A DNA stretch of 64,000 nt from Rosa chinensis. Its lineage: Eukaryota; Streptophyta; Magnoliopsida; Rosales; Rosaceae. Positions 10,639 through 22,070 of the stretch are shown here, piece by piece; the first letter of the stretch is position 1, and each line of letters opens with the position of its first letter. The notes beneath the pieces were generated by a model that ran no database searches, was not told the DNA's origin, and saw only the letters and a list, made by a program, of their open reading frames with translations. Where the stretch lies: contig NC_037088.1 in assembly GCF_002994745.2 (NCBI RefSeq), forward strand, positions 48,118,897 to 48,182,896, written 5' to 3'. The position numbers were made by a program, and so were the translations under genes.

Positions 10639-11914
10639 CAGTGTTTTCAAATGCGAAAGCGAAGGCGAAGGCGACCACCTATAGCCTCGCGAGGCGAGTG
10701 CCTCAAGGCGTTGAGGCGACCGCCTTTCCCGTAATTATTATAATAATACATTACATTTATAAATAATATGAATATAACTTGTTCTCATTTTCTTCTTTTT
10801 CTGATTTAAAAGTGGCTGTATAAGATTAATGTTTATTTCTTTTTTTCAATTATATGTAAGAGAATGATGTTGCCAATACCCCAATCCTATATGAAAGTAC
10901 GAAACCAATATGTTGTTCAGTGAAAAGTAACAAGCAAAGTATTCCCAAGGCAAAATTACCTTTTGTTAAGCCTCTGTTCGATCACATGAACGCACCCATA
11001 TGAATAAACTTCTTTGGAAAGCTACTTCATCTCTACAAAGAGATCATACAAACGACAGAGGTATTAAACAAAGACAATGGCTTTTCATACAAGGACAAAG
11101 AATATCTGAATTCAAAACTGAAGTACAAAAAACTGCTAGTTTAAGAATCTTTGCCAAAATTTAGACAGCTTCTTTTATAGGATTCTGTTAATACCAATCG
11201 GAATTGAGCAAATCATATTGCTATTACCTGTTGGCTCATCCACCCATCATGTCTCCACATATCCTTCGTAACGACGAGGAACAACATTGCAGATGACTTC
11301 CAGTCTGGCAACCATCGACCCACTCGCCGGTGATCAGCCATCAAGCATGAATCTGAGTCTAAGCACAATCGCGATCCGAGCCCGAGTCTGAGAAGATCAG
11401 TACCAACCATTACGCGTAGCCCAAACCCTCCAGCGAACCTACCTGCCGTACAGGCCCGGCCGACGGCGACGTCATAACGACGCGCCACTGGACGGAACAT
11501 CACAAGCCGTCGAAGCACCAAGCGCGTTCTCTGGTTTTTTCTTTTCTTTTTCTCACAGCGGCGGTTATTTTCCTTCTTCTCTACCTTTCTGGACCTCGTA
11601 TGCCGACTACGTTTTGGGGTTGTTAAACAGATCTACAAACAAGACGACGTCGTTCTAGGAGGGGAACCAAAATTAATAAAAAAACGACGTCATTTTGACA
11701 GAAAGTAAAAAAAAAAAAGGGTCCCTTTCGTCGTCTTCTTCCTCGCGCTCTGCCCTGAGGCTCCGCCTCTGCAAAAAGCGACGCTCCGTCGCCTCAGCGG
11801 CCGCTTTTCCAGCAGCACGTTCAAGTTTGAACCGGCGAGGCTTTTTCCGGTCGCCTCACACTGAAGCGCGCCCCGGGCTCGCCTCGGCGACGCCTTTGAA
11901 AACACTGTACTTAC
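10639..11914. mobile_element. non-autonomous hAT element inside the LRR exon of gene B
   Basis: Perfect 8-bp direct repeats ATTATCAC at 10631-10638 and 11915-11922 flank the insertion. The ends are inverted: CAGTGTTTTCAAA on the left and TTTGAAAACACTG on the right, with 7 additional bases (tacttac) on the right end only. Removing the element and one ATTATCAC joins VSDN to NLGSDKHG in frame, which fits the LRR consensus. The interior has GC-rich subterminal parts with GGCG and CGCC motifs and no transposase. Confidence 0.85.
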
Positions 11915-13053
11915 ATTATCACTGACAATGAACGTATTAAGCTTATGAAGCTTTAGTAAATTTGGCACTTGCCCAGTGTGTTTGTTTGATTCACATTGAA
12001 AAGACATAAGATTTGTTGCATTGGATATTGACGAAGGGATGGCCCCGGTAAATTGATTATCAAAATTAGAAAATACTTGAAGGTTGGGAAAAGCATCAAA
12101 ACCCAAGTTTGATGGAAGACTTCCTTGAATTTGGTTTAGTGATACCCCAAAATTAACTATACCAGAGAGGTTATAAATGCAGGAAGGAATGGTACCAGAC
12201 AACTTATTTTCGCTTAATTTGAAAAATCTTAATTTTCTCAACTGGCATAGAGAACTAGGGATGCTTCCTTCTAAGTTATTAGAAGATGTAGCAAATATCT
12301 CAAGAGACGAAAGGTTCCCCAAAGAAGGAGGGATCTCTCCTGATAAATTGTTCCGTTGCAAAACAAACTTTTGAAGCTTCGACAAGGAACTGAGATGGGG
12401 AGGAATTTTACCCACCAGATTGTTTACCCCCAGAAAGAGGTCAATCAGTTTGAAGCAATTGGAAATGTTGGGAGGAATAGTGCAGTAAATGAGTTATTGT
12501 TTAGAATCAATACCTGCAATCTATGCAAATGCCCAAGTTGAGGAGGGATTTGATGAGTGAAGCTATTGTTTAGGAGATCAATCACTCTTAAGAAGCTTAG
12601 ATTTCCTATGTGTGGAGATATGGAGCCCCCCAAAGCTAGAGAGCCCAACTCCAGCTTTGTCACCCTTTGGCGACGTCGACTGCAGGTGATGCCGTACCAC
12701 AGGCAAAAGTGAAGGGTTTCATTCCATGAGCTTGTGACCTGGTTCGGATCATGTTGTATTTGAGCTTTGATTGCTAGCAATGCCAGCCTATCCGTCTCAT
12801 TCCCTCGGATTCTCATATGGTTCAATTGCATGGAGCTACGACAGAAAATGGACATGGAATTTAAAACTAATGAGTATATCAAAACCAATTTCATAACCAA
12901 AACTCCCCCCATTTTTCTTCTTTGGACTAAAGAGACTGAGATAAATATGGGTGGTGTTGGGTTGTGAAATAGGTAGTTTTATGTTAGGCATGACAATCTA
13001 ATTTATAGGATAGGAAGATTGATCAAGAAGTACTCGAAGGGATGGAGAACCAC

Positions 13054-13430
13054 CGTTGATTGATTCATTGCATTCTTCCAAAAGAAGACAAACTTAACTC
13101 ACTTGTTTCCAACTAGAGACGACTCTCGTTTTCCAAAGATAATTGTTGTTAGTGTGTTGTGTGGTTACAATAGTTTGTTGAACGTAAAGGAGTGTGAACC
13201 TCATGAATATCAGCTACATTCCAGTGCGGGGTCCAACTGCAGCTGTTATGTACTGTTGATTGATTCATTACATTCTCCTTAGAGAAGACCGACTTAACTC
13301 GCTTGCTTCCAACTAGAGACGACTCTCGTTTTCCGAAGACAACTGTTCTCTGTGTGTACTGTGTGGTTACAGTAAGTTTGTTGAACGTAAAGGACGTGAA
13401 AGTCATAAATGTGAGCTATCATATGACTTG
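13054..13430. repeat. tandem duplication, unit about 200 bp
   Basis: The segment starting GTTGATTGATTCATT and running through CCAACTAGAGACGACTCTCG and TTTGTTGAACGTAAAGGA occurs twice in a row (about 13054-13252 and 13253-13430) with scattered changes. It lies upstream of gene B, so it may be duplicated promoter-proximal DNA. Confidence 0.85.
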
Positions 13431-13569
13431 AAGCAGGGAACTATTGAAACAGTTTGTGAGCAAGTTCAAATATATTGACAAGATATTTCCCAATTCTAAA
13501 GGATGACAACAGCAGAGGTTACAGACGGAGGGAGGGAGGGAGAGTGCCAAAGAACAAAGTAAATCCTAA

Positions 13570-14135
13570 TGGTTGATCTTTTCAACTGGCCTAGAGAACT
13601 AGGAGCCTGGGAATACTCCCTACAAGTTGTTCCTATATGCATCACACATATCAAGACTAGAGAGGCTCGATCCCCAGGAAGGAAGAATACCTCCTAATTA
13701 ACTTATTATCTTGTAAAACAAGTACATTCAAAGCTTAGGTAGGAAGCCAGATTCCTAAGGACACATTCCATACCAGCATGTTGTTTCCGAGATTGAGAAT
13801 GATGACTGAAGATTAACACCAAGTGAGTTATTGTCTAGACGTGATACCTCCAATAACCGCAGCATGAAAATGTTGAATTTCAGAAGGAACTTAATGACTG
13901 AAGCTACTATTTTTGATGTGTAGTTCCTCTGAAAAGCTTAGATTTCCTATCTGTGGAGGCATGAAACCTGCCAACTTTTGGGCCTCATTTCGAACATAGC
14001 AAGTCTCTGACAATGTCACCAACCGCAGGTGCCAGAAACGAAAGTGGATGGAGTCGTTCCTGGAGCTCTAAGCAATCATGCACAATTTGAGCTTTGATGG
14101 CTAGCAGTGCAGGCCTATCCGTTTCATTAATTTCA
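13570..14135 (-). pseudogene. LRR receptor kinase relic C (N-terminal end, heavily decayed)
   Basis: Nucleotide similarity to the N-terminal part of gene B is plain: the minus-strand words for NETDRPALLAIKAQI occur near 14100, and LRR-like pieces with GNL and SLG follow at lower coordinates. No frame stays open. It has no kinase part. It appears to be the head of an older tandem copy, upstream of gene B and in the same orientation. Confidence 0.7.
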
Positions 14136-14809
14136 ACATAATAAAGAACACAAACAGTGAAAATGACATAGAAAATAGAGAGATGGTCTGTGATATGAAA
14201 GTGGAAGTGGAATCTTTGATTAAAACCAGCTCAGGCATTACAAACTTAAAATAAAGCTCACAAATTGTAATTGTTAGAGCCAAAATTGCAAAGATAAATG
14301 AGATATATTCATTATTCCTTGAAAGGTGACTAGAAATAAATGTGATCTCATACAAGCTTGTGATTACCGAGCAAAATTTAGCTCAAGACAACAAATTACT
14401 ATAATAATTTATTTGTTCTACTAGAAGTACAAAAGTACAAAAGTTACCATCGAAAACTGTGTCCTACTTACCCCAACAAAAGAAAAAAGAATTGAATTCT
14501 AGAGAATGACAACAGAGAAAAAAAAAATTACATTTGGATTCAATTAAATGATAGTAACTCTTAGAAGCCTGCTAGCATTTGGTCAAAATTGTTCTAGCCA
14601 TTGGCGGACAGAGGGACAATCATGTCGTAAGAATCACTTCCACTCTGGATTTGCTCCTGTATACAACAAGGGGAATAAATGAGTAATGCATAATCTGATA
14701 TGGAATGAGTAATGGCTCTAGTTGCAGGTCCCTATTTTTCAATGGCCTTAGAGCAGACTGTAGATACAACTAGATACACACTCTGGAATAGTACTATTAT
14801 TTGGGTGAA
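14136..14809. other. intergenic sequence with a segment repeated at 44425-44660
   Basis: The part 14530-14760 (GATAGTAACTCTTAGAAGCC, ... AGCATTTG, ... TTGCAGGT) is similar along its length to 44425-44660. These are host sequences from duplicated receptor-kinase units, now separated by the two large copia insertions. No gene is seen. Confidence 0.65.
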
Positions 14810-15030
14810 TGTTGAAGGAAATCGACTTATATGTGTCTAATCAAACTAGGATTAGTTCCATGATTTTAATATGAGAGAATGTTCTAAAATTCCTAGTCCT
14901 ATTCGGAATAGTTTTCCTTGTATACCATTAGAATATGTACTTTGTAATCCCTATATATAGGGCTCCTATTCTCAATAATGAAACACACAATTCTCTCATC
15001 AATATCTCTCGAATCTTTTATTCTTAAACA
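14810..15030 (+). repeat. 5' LTR of copia #2
   Basis: TGTTGAAGGAAATCG to TTCTTAAACA. It contains a TATATATA box and is followed by TGTTATCAGCACGAG, a leader motif also found after the 5' LTRs of copia #3 and #4 and likely to contain the primer-binding region. I could not assign the tRNA. Confidence 0.9.
14952..14959 (+). promoter_or_regulatory. TATA box of the copia #2 5' LTR
   Basis: TATATATA in the context CCCTATATATAGGGC, conserved in the 3' LTR at 35380-35387. It lies about 70 bp before the LTR end, as expected for the U3/R promoter. Confidence 0.6.
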
Positions 15031-15771
15031 TGTTATCAGCACGAGCTCTAACCACAAAAGCCAAACACCAAAAACCGGAAAATCTTCTTCACCACCGCTG
15101 CACCTAGCTCGCGCTAGCCTCACCAAGCACCTGCTGCAGCTGCCCGGTGCCAAGCGCCCTTGCTCTAGCTGCCTCTCACGCTCATCTGCGCCTCACTGCC
15201 CCTACAGCATCATCGCAGCTCCTGCTGCCTGTGTACCCTGCTGCCCCTGTAGCATTAGCGTCCTCCAACTAGCTTTGCTAGCTTCTGTCCTGTGCTACCA
15301 ACCGGCAGCAACTACAAACTGCAGCTCACAACCGGCTGCACATCACCGCCGAGCCGCCAAGACCACCCATTCGACACCAACTTGACCTACATCACCTTCG
15401 AAATTCAAGCTTCCAAGTCTACAAAGTTTTCAAGCCCCGTATTAACCAAGTAAGTTTAATTAACGTTCCTGCTTTTCACAATTTAAATTCCTTCTTCTTT
15501 TTCTCGGGAACTTGCAACCTCCCTTCTTCTACATCCTACCTTGCTTATAACGTGGGTCGTAAGACTTCGGACTAAGAGCGTTCATAAGACTTCGGACTAA
15601 GAGCGTCCGTAAGCATCGATTTATGACCATATAAACATCATTGTTTCAGTTTAATCCAAAATTTCTTGGAAATCGAATTCTTGGTAGCATAGCTCGGAAA
15701 TCTTATTATTTATTAGTTGTCGTGGAAGTTTTAACTCCGAAACTAATATACTTCTTCTTCTTTTTTTCCGG
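15031..15771 (+). other. copia #2 leader
   Basis: Untranslated leader between LTR and gag. The part 15050-15380 is GC-rich and unlike the rest of the element. Near 15555-15615 the motif GACTTCGGACTAAGAGCG is repeated in tandem. Just before the gag ATG there is a pyrimidine-rich stretch. Copia #4 has the same design (46981-47987). Confidence 0.65.
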
Positions 15772-16937
15772 ATGTCGAAACCGAAGCTCGACTTTCCCAT
15801 ACTTGACTCAACTGGCTCGGAATATCATAGTTGGGTCACGGATGTTGAAAACCATCTCACTTCAAAAGGGATCCTACCCGTAATTTAGGCACCAAACCTG
15901 AACTTATATTTGAGCGTACGGCTACAAATAATGCCACCGCTCTCATCTTGATGAGACGCCACATGGATAAATCACTCCAATCGGAATACATGTTGATCAA
16001 GGATGCTAGAGAATTATGGGTTGCGCTGGAAGAGCGCTTTGGTAATGTCAAGGATTCCCTCCTCCCTGACTTGAAAGTTCAATGGAGCAATCTACGATTC
16101 TCTGACTTCAAGTCCATAGCTAAATATAATTCAGAAGCTCTACGCCTCAAAACTATGTTGGGGTTCTGTGGACAACTCGTCACGAAGCAAGTGCTAATTG
16201 AGAAAACCCTCTCCACCTTCCCCGTCTCAGCAATTTTGGTATCTAAGCAATACAGAGGTGAGTACAATGCTGGATGGATCACGAGGTTTCATCAGCTAAT
16301 CAATGTTATGTCCGTAGCTAAAAAACATGATAATATCCCCGTGAAGAATTATAATTCAAGGCCTATTGGAACTAAGAGTGTTCAAGAGGCGAATTATAAT
16401 AATGCACCCAATGGAGGGCGCAAGGAGCGGAACCCTAAAAATAAGGGACAAAACAGACGTATCGGTCCATACAACCACCCTACAAAGGAAGGTAACCGTC
16501 AAAATGAAGAACGAACACGTGACAATACATAGCAACGTGGGAGAGGAGGCCGTGGGGCTCCAGGACATAGTGGAGTCACCTAAGGCCGTGGGAATGGCGT
16601 CAATCCCTCTAGGGGACACCAACCAAGTGCAAACAATGCACCTCAATTTAAGGGAGGCAATCACAATGACGTGTGCCATCAATGTGGATCAAGTGAGCAT
16701 TGGTTCAAGCAATGCAATGCAAGCAATCAATTAGCTGCACGTTACAAGGCATATAGAGACCAAAGAGAGCAAGAGGTCTATCTTGCCGAAGAAGGAGATG
16801 ATGGTGATGACAATGATGTCAACCTCACAATAGCGGACTTTAAATCTGACAAAGAATTGCACAAGGATGCTGCAAATATTTTGATTAGTATAGTCCTTTA
16901 TTTTTCCAAGAATTATGTAATGACAATTATGCCTTAA
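15772..16937 (+). pseudogene. copia #2 gag with CCHC zinc knuckle
   Basis: ATG at 15772 opens MSKPKLDFPILDSTGSEYHS, followed by a stop near 15883. The UBN2/gag core continues at 15948 (LMRRHMDKSLQSEYM, LWVALEERFGNVKDS, NLRFSDFKSIAKYN). After further frame changes a canonical CX2CX4HX4C knuckle, CHQCGSSEHWFKQC, lies at about 16670-16715. The protein ends with TIMP-stop at 16937. Structural nucleocapsid protein in the family; this copy is broken by at least two frameshifts. Confidence 0.85.
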
Positions 16938-17273
16938 ATCAATAAAATGACTTATTGTATTAACTCTTTCTCACTAGGCTCATCCAAGAGTAATTGTGAT
17001 GTCTAGGAAAGGTTTGAACTAAGAGAACGGTTTTAAAAGTGAGCAATGCTCCACCAAAATCTCGCCTTACTTTACCTGGTCACAACCAAATTGGAGTTAA
17101 CGAATGGATTGGGTGACTATGATTTGTCTACAGTTTGATCTTTTTTTTTTCTTTTGGATTAGATTTTGGTCAAGAAACTTTGATGTAATCATTGGCTATT
17201 ATTAATAAAGTCTTGATTTATTTTATTCAATGGCTTGAACATATTTTAATTTCGAACTTTATTATTTTTCAGT
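16938..17273 (+). other. conserved noncoding gag-pol spacer of copia
   Basis: About 340 bp with stops in all frames, several AATAAA-like words, and a TTATTTTTCAG sequence immediately before the protease region. Copia #4 (about 48990-49345) and copia #3 (about 39200-39400) have a clearly related spacer with the same AGGCTCATCCA and ATGTCTAG(G/A) words. Its conservation suggests an intron or a subgenomic signal between gag and pol. Confidence 0.6.
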
Positions 17274-18835
17274 ATGTTTCTCGGAGAGCTAGAATGCCTT
17301 GTGGATAGTGCAACTACACATACAATCCTTCGAAATAGGCAATTATTCTTATGGATGACGCCTACTCGATCTTCTATGACTATGATGGCTAGATCATCTC
17401 AATTGATTCATGGTAGAGGACCAGCCCAATTTATGTTGCCAAAAGGCACAAATATAAATGTCACCGAAGCTCTTTATGCTCCTAGGGCCTATTGAGCTTC
17501 AAAGATATAAGAGCCAATGGTTTTCATGTGGAAACACATTGTGAGAATGGACAAGAGTTCCTTTGCATCACTTCTAATGACTACGGACATAAAAGAGTCT
17601 TAGAAAAACTTATGTGTCGATCTAGTGGCTTGTATGCAACCACTATTCGAATTATTGAATCCAATCATGTTATGAGAGATGATTTATAGGATTCCGACAC
17701 ATATAGGCTTTGGCATGACCATTTGGGACATCTAGGTCATGATATGATGATCTGTATATTAAAGACTTCACACGGACATCCATTCTTCAAAACGAAAAGA
17801 AGTAAAAATCTAATTTTGGACCAACAAGGAGCCTTTGCGCCTCATGGCATCGTCCCCCTACATGACCGGCCTTCACAGGCCGGCGCCGCCATCCCCTTGC
17901 AGCCAAAGAATGGCTTTGACGCCACCTATGCTCCCCTCAATCCAAATTCTACTTCTATAGTCCATTGTGACTTCATGACTAAACCAAAATCCTCCTTGGT
18001 TGTCTCTAAAGCCCATTATTCGTTCTGCAAAGCCTGCTCTTTAGCAAAATTAGGATCGAGAACATCTTATGCAAAAGACACTAAAGAAAATATACCATTC
18101 TTGCAAAGAATCCAAGTTGATATTTCTGGACCTATTCAACCATCTTGCGGACCATTTCGATATTTTATGGTGTTGGTTAATGCATCGACACGCTAGTCAC
18201 ATGTCATGCTATTGTCCACAAGGAACGCTGCATTTGCTAAACTCCTAGCTCAAATTATTAAGTTAAGGGCTCACCACCTTGATCATGCTATTAAGTCTAT
18301 AAGACTAGACAATGCTGGGGAGTTTACATCAAAAACTTTTGATGATTCTTGCACGTCCATTAGGATTGAAGTTGAACATCCTGTTCCTCATGTTCACACC
18401 CAAAATGGTCTCGCAGAAGCCGCCATTAAACTACTACAAATGGTCACTAGAGCATTGGTTATGCGCACCAATCTCCCTATTTCTGCTTAGGGCTATGAAA
18501 TATTGCATGCAGCTATGCTTATTCATCTGAGGCCTACTGCCACTCAACCCTTTTCTGCATCTTAGATGGTGACTGGGTATGAGCCTGATGTCTCACATTT
18601 ATGCATATTTGGGTGTGCAGTTTATGTGCCAATTGCGCCGCCACAGCATACCAAAATGGGTCCTCAACGACGATTAGGCATTTATGTTGGATATGATTCT
18701 CCAACTATTGTCCGCTACTTAAAACCCTTGACAAGCGATCTCTTTACCGCTAGATTTGTGGATTGTCACTTCGATGAGATAGTCTTCCCGTCGCTACGGG
18801 GAGATAAGAACATAAATGTTCAACAGGAACGATAG
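17274..18835 (+). pseudogene. copia #2 protease and integrase
   Basis: The protease active-site segment is LVDSATTHTI near 17300. The GAG-pre-integrase part (WHDHLGHLGHDMMICIL) follows at 17710. The HHCC zinc motif then has a long insert: about 60 extra residues before SFCKACSLAKLGS at 18020. The integrase core shows D (QVDISGP), D (LDNAGEF) and E (HTQNGLAEAA), then the GYEPDVSHLCIFGCAVYVP block. There are stops at 17493, 17687, 18196, 18488 and 18565. It is dead but well preserved. Confidence 0.85.
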
Positions 18836-20071
18836 GAATTGTTGTGGTCTGTCCCCACTTTGTCTCATCTTGATCCCCGAACTGCACAGTCCAAAATTGA
18901 AGTGCGGAGAATTCTCAATCTTCATAACGTAGCAGAATCGATGCTTGATCATGCGTTTTCTGATATCGCTAAAGTGACAAGATCACACATACCTGCTGCA
19001 AACGTGCCTGCAAGGATTGATGTCCCTAAAACTAGAGGACATAACGCCACCTCATGAGCACCTGAGTATGGCGCCAACGTCCCACCTGAGTATGGCACCA
19101 ATGTCCCCTATATGGGTGATGCAGTGGCTAGGCCCACGACTCCTGCTAGGATGCACGGAAGGCCCATAGGTTCGATGGATTCTCTCCCAAGAAAGAAAGT
19201 GAGTTTTGCGCAAAATAATCCATTAATCATCAATATAAATAATCCATCTCATGAGGATATTCCGGATTATGGTTATGTCCAAGAGACATCATTGGGGGAT
19301 GCTCCAATGTCAGGACCAATTCCAGAGAATAAGAAGATCTCCATGAATTACACTAGTGTACATGAGATGATGGATAGAAATTCTATGGCTATTGATGATG
19401 CATTTGCATATCATGTTGCAAAAGGAATTATAGAATATGATGATATTGAACCTCGCTCTGTCGAAGAATGTCAACGAAGAGCGGATTGGCCTAAATGGAA
19501 AGATGTGATCCAGGCTGAATTAGATTCACTAGCAAAGAGACAGGTATTTGGGCCTATAACGCAGACACCTCCAGATGTAAAACCTGTTGGCCATAAATGG
19601 GTATTTGTTAGAAAGCGTAATGAGAAAAATGAGGTAGCCTGTTAGATATAAAGCCCGCCTCATGTTGCAAGGTTTCTCACAACGTCCTGGAATCGACTAC
19701 GAGGAGACGTACTCTCCCGTAATAGACATTATAACGTTCCGCTACCTTGTTAGTTTGGTAGTTTCTGAAAAACTTGACATGCATCTTATGGATGCGGTTA
19801 CAGCATATCTCTATGGGGATCTAGATTCAGAGATATATATGAAGGTTCCAGATGGACTTCAATTACCCAAATCAAGTGGCTCTAAACCACGAAACGCATT
19901 TTCAATAAGATTAAAACGCTCACTATATGGATTAAAACAATAAATCCGGACGGATGTGGTATAACTGTTTAAGTGATTACTTGATTGGGAAGGGATATAT
20001 TAACAATGAAATATGCCCATGCGTGTTCATTAAAAGGACAAGTTCTGGATTTGCAATCGTAGCAGTGTATG
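18836..20071 (+). pseudogene. copia #2 reverse transcriptase, first part
   Basis: A linker with SMDSLPRKKVSFAQ leads into RT: WKDVIQAELDSLAKRQVFGP, GHKWVFVRKRNE, QGFSQRPGIDYEETYSPV, LMDAVTAYLYGDLDSEIYMK, then SLYGLKQ. A frameshift lies near 19640 and stops near 19940. The coding text breaks off in the sentence before YVDD, exactly at the gypsy insertion (20072), and continues at 33954. Confidence 0.85.
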
Positions 20072-22070
20072 TGATCAGACGAATATTTCCTATGTTTTTA
20101 GTGTATTTCTCCTACATTTTACTTAGTTATTCTCTTAACAATGTCATTTCTAACTTACTTTGTTGTATTTAGGTAGAAATGAGCTCCAAACGCAAGAAAT
20201 GAGCCAAGAAGAGCTAGAAATCAAGAAAATGAAGGCAATGAGGAAATGAGGCGCATAAATGGGAAATAAATGGAGAAATGAAGCTTTCCTAATTCTATCA
20301 GGAAAATGAATCCCAGTTGAAGTAGGAATCCTAATGCAACTAGGAGTGAGCTTGGGAAACTGTGCATGGAAATGAAGAAATGACAGAGTCCTAGTTGGAC
20401 TAGGAAACCTGATGACACTAGGAGTCCTGGTGGTGCTAGGAGGTGTTGCAGCTTCAAGATGACTCAAGATAGTTCAAGAATGTTCTAGAATGCACAAGGA
20501 ATTTCGGCAATAAAGGAATGGGCTTTAAAATTATCCAATCAAAAAGTCTGGCCCAAAGATTGAAGCATGTGACTTGCACATGAGTTTCTAGATCCTTCCA
20601 TGACGTTTTGAGGAGTCCATAAATCATTCTAATTGACTTTTGCCTTGAGAAATACAAGGAATATCAAGAAGATTTCGGCAAAGATATTATGGGATTATTT
20701 TAGGATTTCTTCGGAATTTTTGGACAGAAAATAGAGGAATAAGTATTGATTTATGACTCTACATACAAGGAAGCTGAAATATGGTCTAGATACATGGAGA
20801 ATTCGGCAAGAAACTAAGGTGACTTGTTCTCTACTTCTAAAGGAATTTTCCTATTGGTTGAATGATGTCACAAGAGAGAATTCCTAGGGAATTAAACCCT
20901 AGGCCGTGCACTATATAATGGGGAAGCTAGTGCCGTGAAAATCATCTCTCAACCCTGAATCAAAATCGCAATCTCTCCCCTTTACTCTCTCAAAGTTTCG
21001 GCCTTTCCAAGTGTTCAAGGTTTTGAAGCCGTGAAGCAAGTTCATCCTCCATTCATCCATTCTTGCCGTGATCCTACTCATCCTCCACCACCTTTGAAGA
21101 TCTTCTTGCATTCTTGAAGCTCCTTTAAAAGTGTAACCATGAACTCTAGAACTTTGTTTACGGTATTGTTATCTTGTAACTTAAAAATCAAATTGTGTAG
21201 CGTTTTATGTTTTTGGTTTTCTTGGATGTTGTGATTTCTTGTTAGATTAAAGTATATATTTTGATGTTTAGTTTCCAAAAACCTTGAAGCATGAATTCGT
21301 TTTAGGATTTTCAGATTTATAGTTTTTGAAATCTTTATATGTTCTTGAATGTTTGTTGGTTTTGTACTTCAATCCCACCTTTTATGTTTCGATTTCTTTG
21401 ATGACCAACTTAGGTTTCAAGTTGCATGATTGAATCTATAATAAGATGTTAGCATTCTAGGTCTTGCTAATTAAAGTAGAAAACCTATAATTCCTTAGGT
21501 AAATCAACAAAGAGAATTGCATGCTCGATTAGCGTTCTAACTTGTGTGTTTTTCTTAAATTAATCAAACTTTCTAAGTGCTTATTGTGTTGGATATGTGT
21601 GTTATTGGATTGGTCACTCATTAGCATGCATGTTTAATAGGGTTAACTATGGTGCATTCATCTAGTTAATTTAACTAAGGAAAGTAGTAAGACCTTATGC
21701 ATGCGTCCATGGTTTGTTCTTGATTGATTTCGTGCAAGTATGTGTTTTGATTCGAAAATTATAATTTGTATCCTTAAATTCGTGTTAAAGGTTGTTAGCT
21801 TCATCAATGCATCTTATCCGTCCATTATATCTTAATTCTTGGTTGATTGGTCATTGTAATTAGTTAGTTAGATAATTAGTTTAGTAAATAAAACAAATTT
21901 CGAAACCCCCTTTAATTCTTTGTAAATTTTCGTAAATATTGTATATTTGTATTAATGTTCTTTTCTTTGACTTTTAAATGTCAAGAGCACCCTCAATCCC
22001 CCGATAAAACAATCCCTACTTGTTATATACTAACAATTGACAACAGGGTTAATTTTGAGAACTCTATATA
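20072..22070 (+). repeat. 5' LTR of the gypsy element (right boundary approximate)
   Basis: Begins TGATCAGACGAAT next to the target duplication. The end is placed from the match of 22009-22064 (CCCTACTTG, TATATACTAACAATTGACAAC) to the retained 3' LTR end. The last bases differ between the copies, so the boundary is uncertain by tens of bases. Confidence 0.6.
20912..20919 (+). promoter_or_regulatory. TATA box of the gypsy LTR
   Basis: TATATAAT in CACTATATAATGGGGAAGC, about 840 bp into the LTR. Plausible U3 promoter. Confidence 0.5.

Larger units (their letters stand above)
8417..12912 (-). pseudogene. LRR receptor-like kinase B (LRR-XII, non-RD), disrupted by a frameshift and a hAT element
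   Basis: It starts at ATG 12912 with a hydrophobic signal segment (LVLIYSLVLNS), then an LRR N-cap (DRLALLAIKAQI, WNETLHFCLWYGITC), then about 20 LRRs. A membrane segment (SLVSGFTLLGLVVVLSLFLL) and a Ser/Thr kinase follow, with IGVGAYGSVYKG, AVKVLN, HCDLKPSN and DFG. The cysteine before the catalytic D makes it a non-RD kinase, as in the immune receptors EFR and Xa21. A 129-bp intron (8797-8925, GT-AG) lies in the kinase, as in this subfamily; the stop is TAG at 8417. Lesions: one base missing near 12480 in the third LRR shifts the frame, and a hAT element (10639-11914) splits an LRR. The rest reads cleanly over about 620 codons, so inactivation is probably recent. Confidence 0.9.

Noticed and set aside
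8804..10678. Long open frame could be taken as an intact receptor kinase gene
   Set aside because: It lacks the signal peptide and first LRRs in frame; its first codons come from the hAT element, and the true gene starts at 12912 and is broken by a frameshift and the insertion.
20150..20657. Minus-strand open frames in the gypsy LTR
   Set aside because: They lie wholly in LTR sequence and show no recognisable domain.
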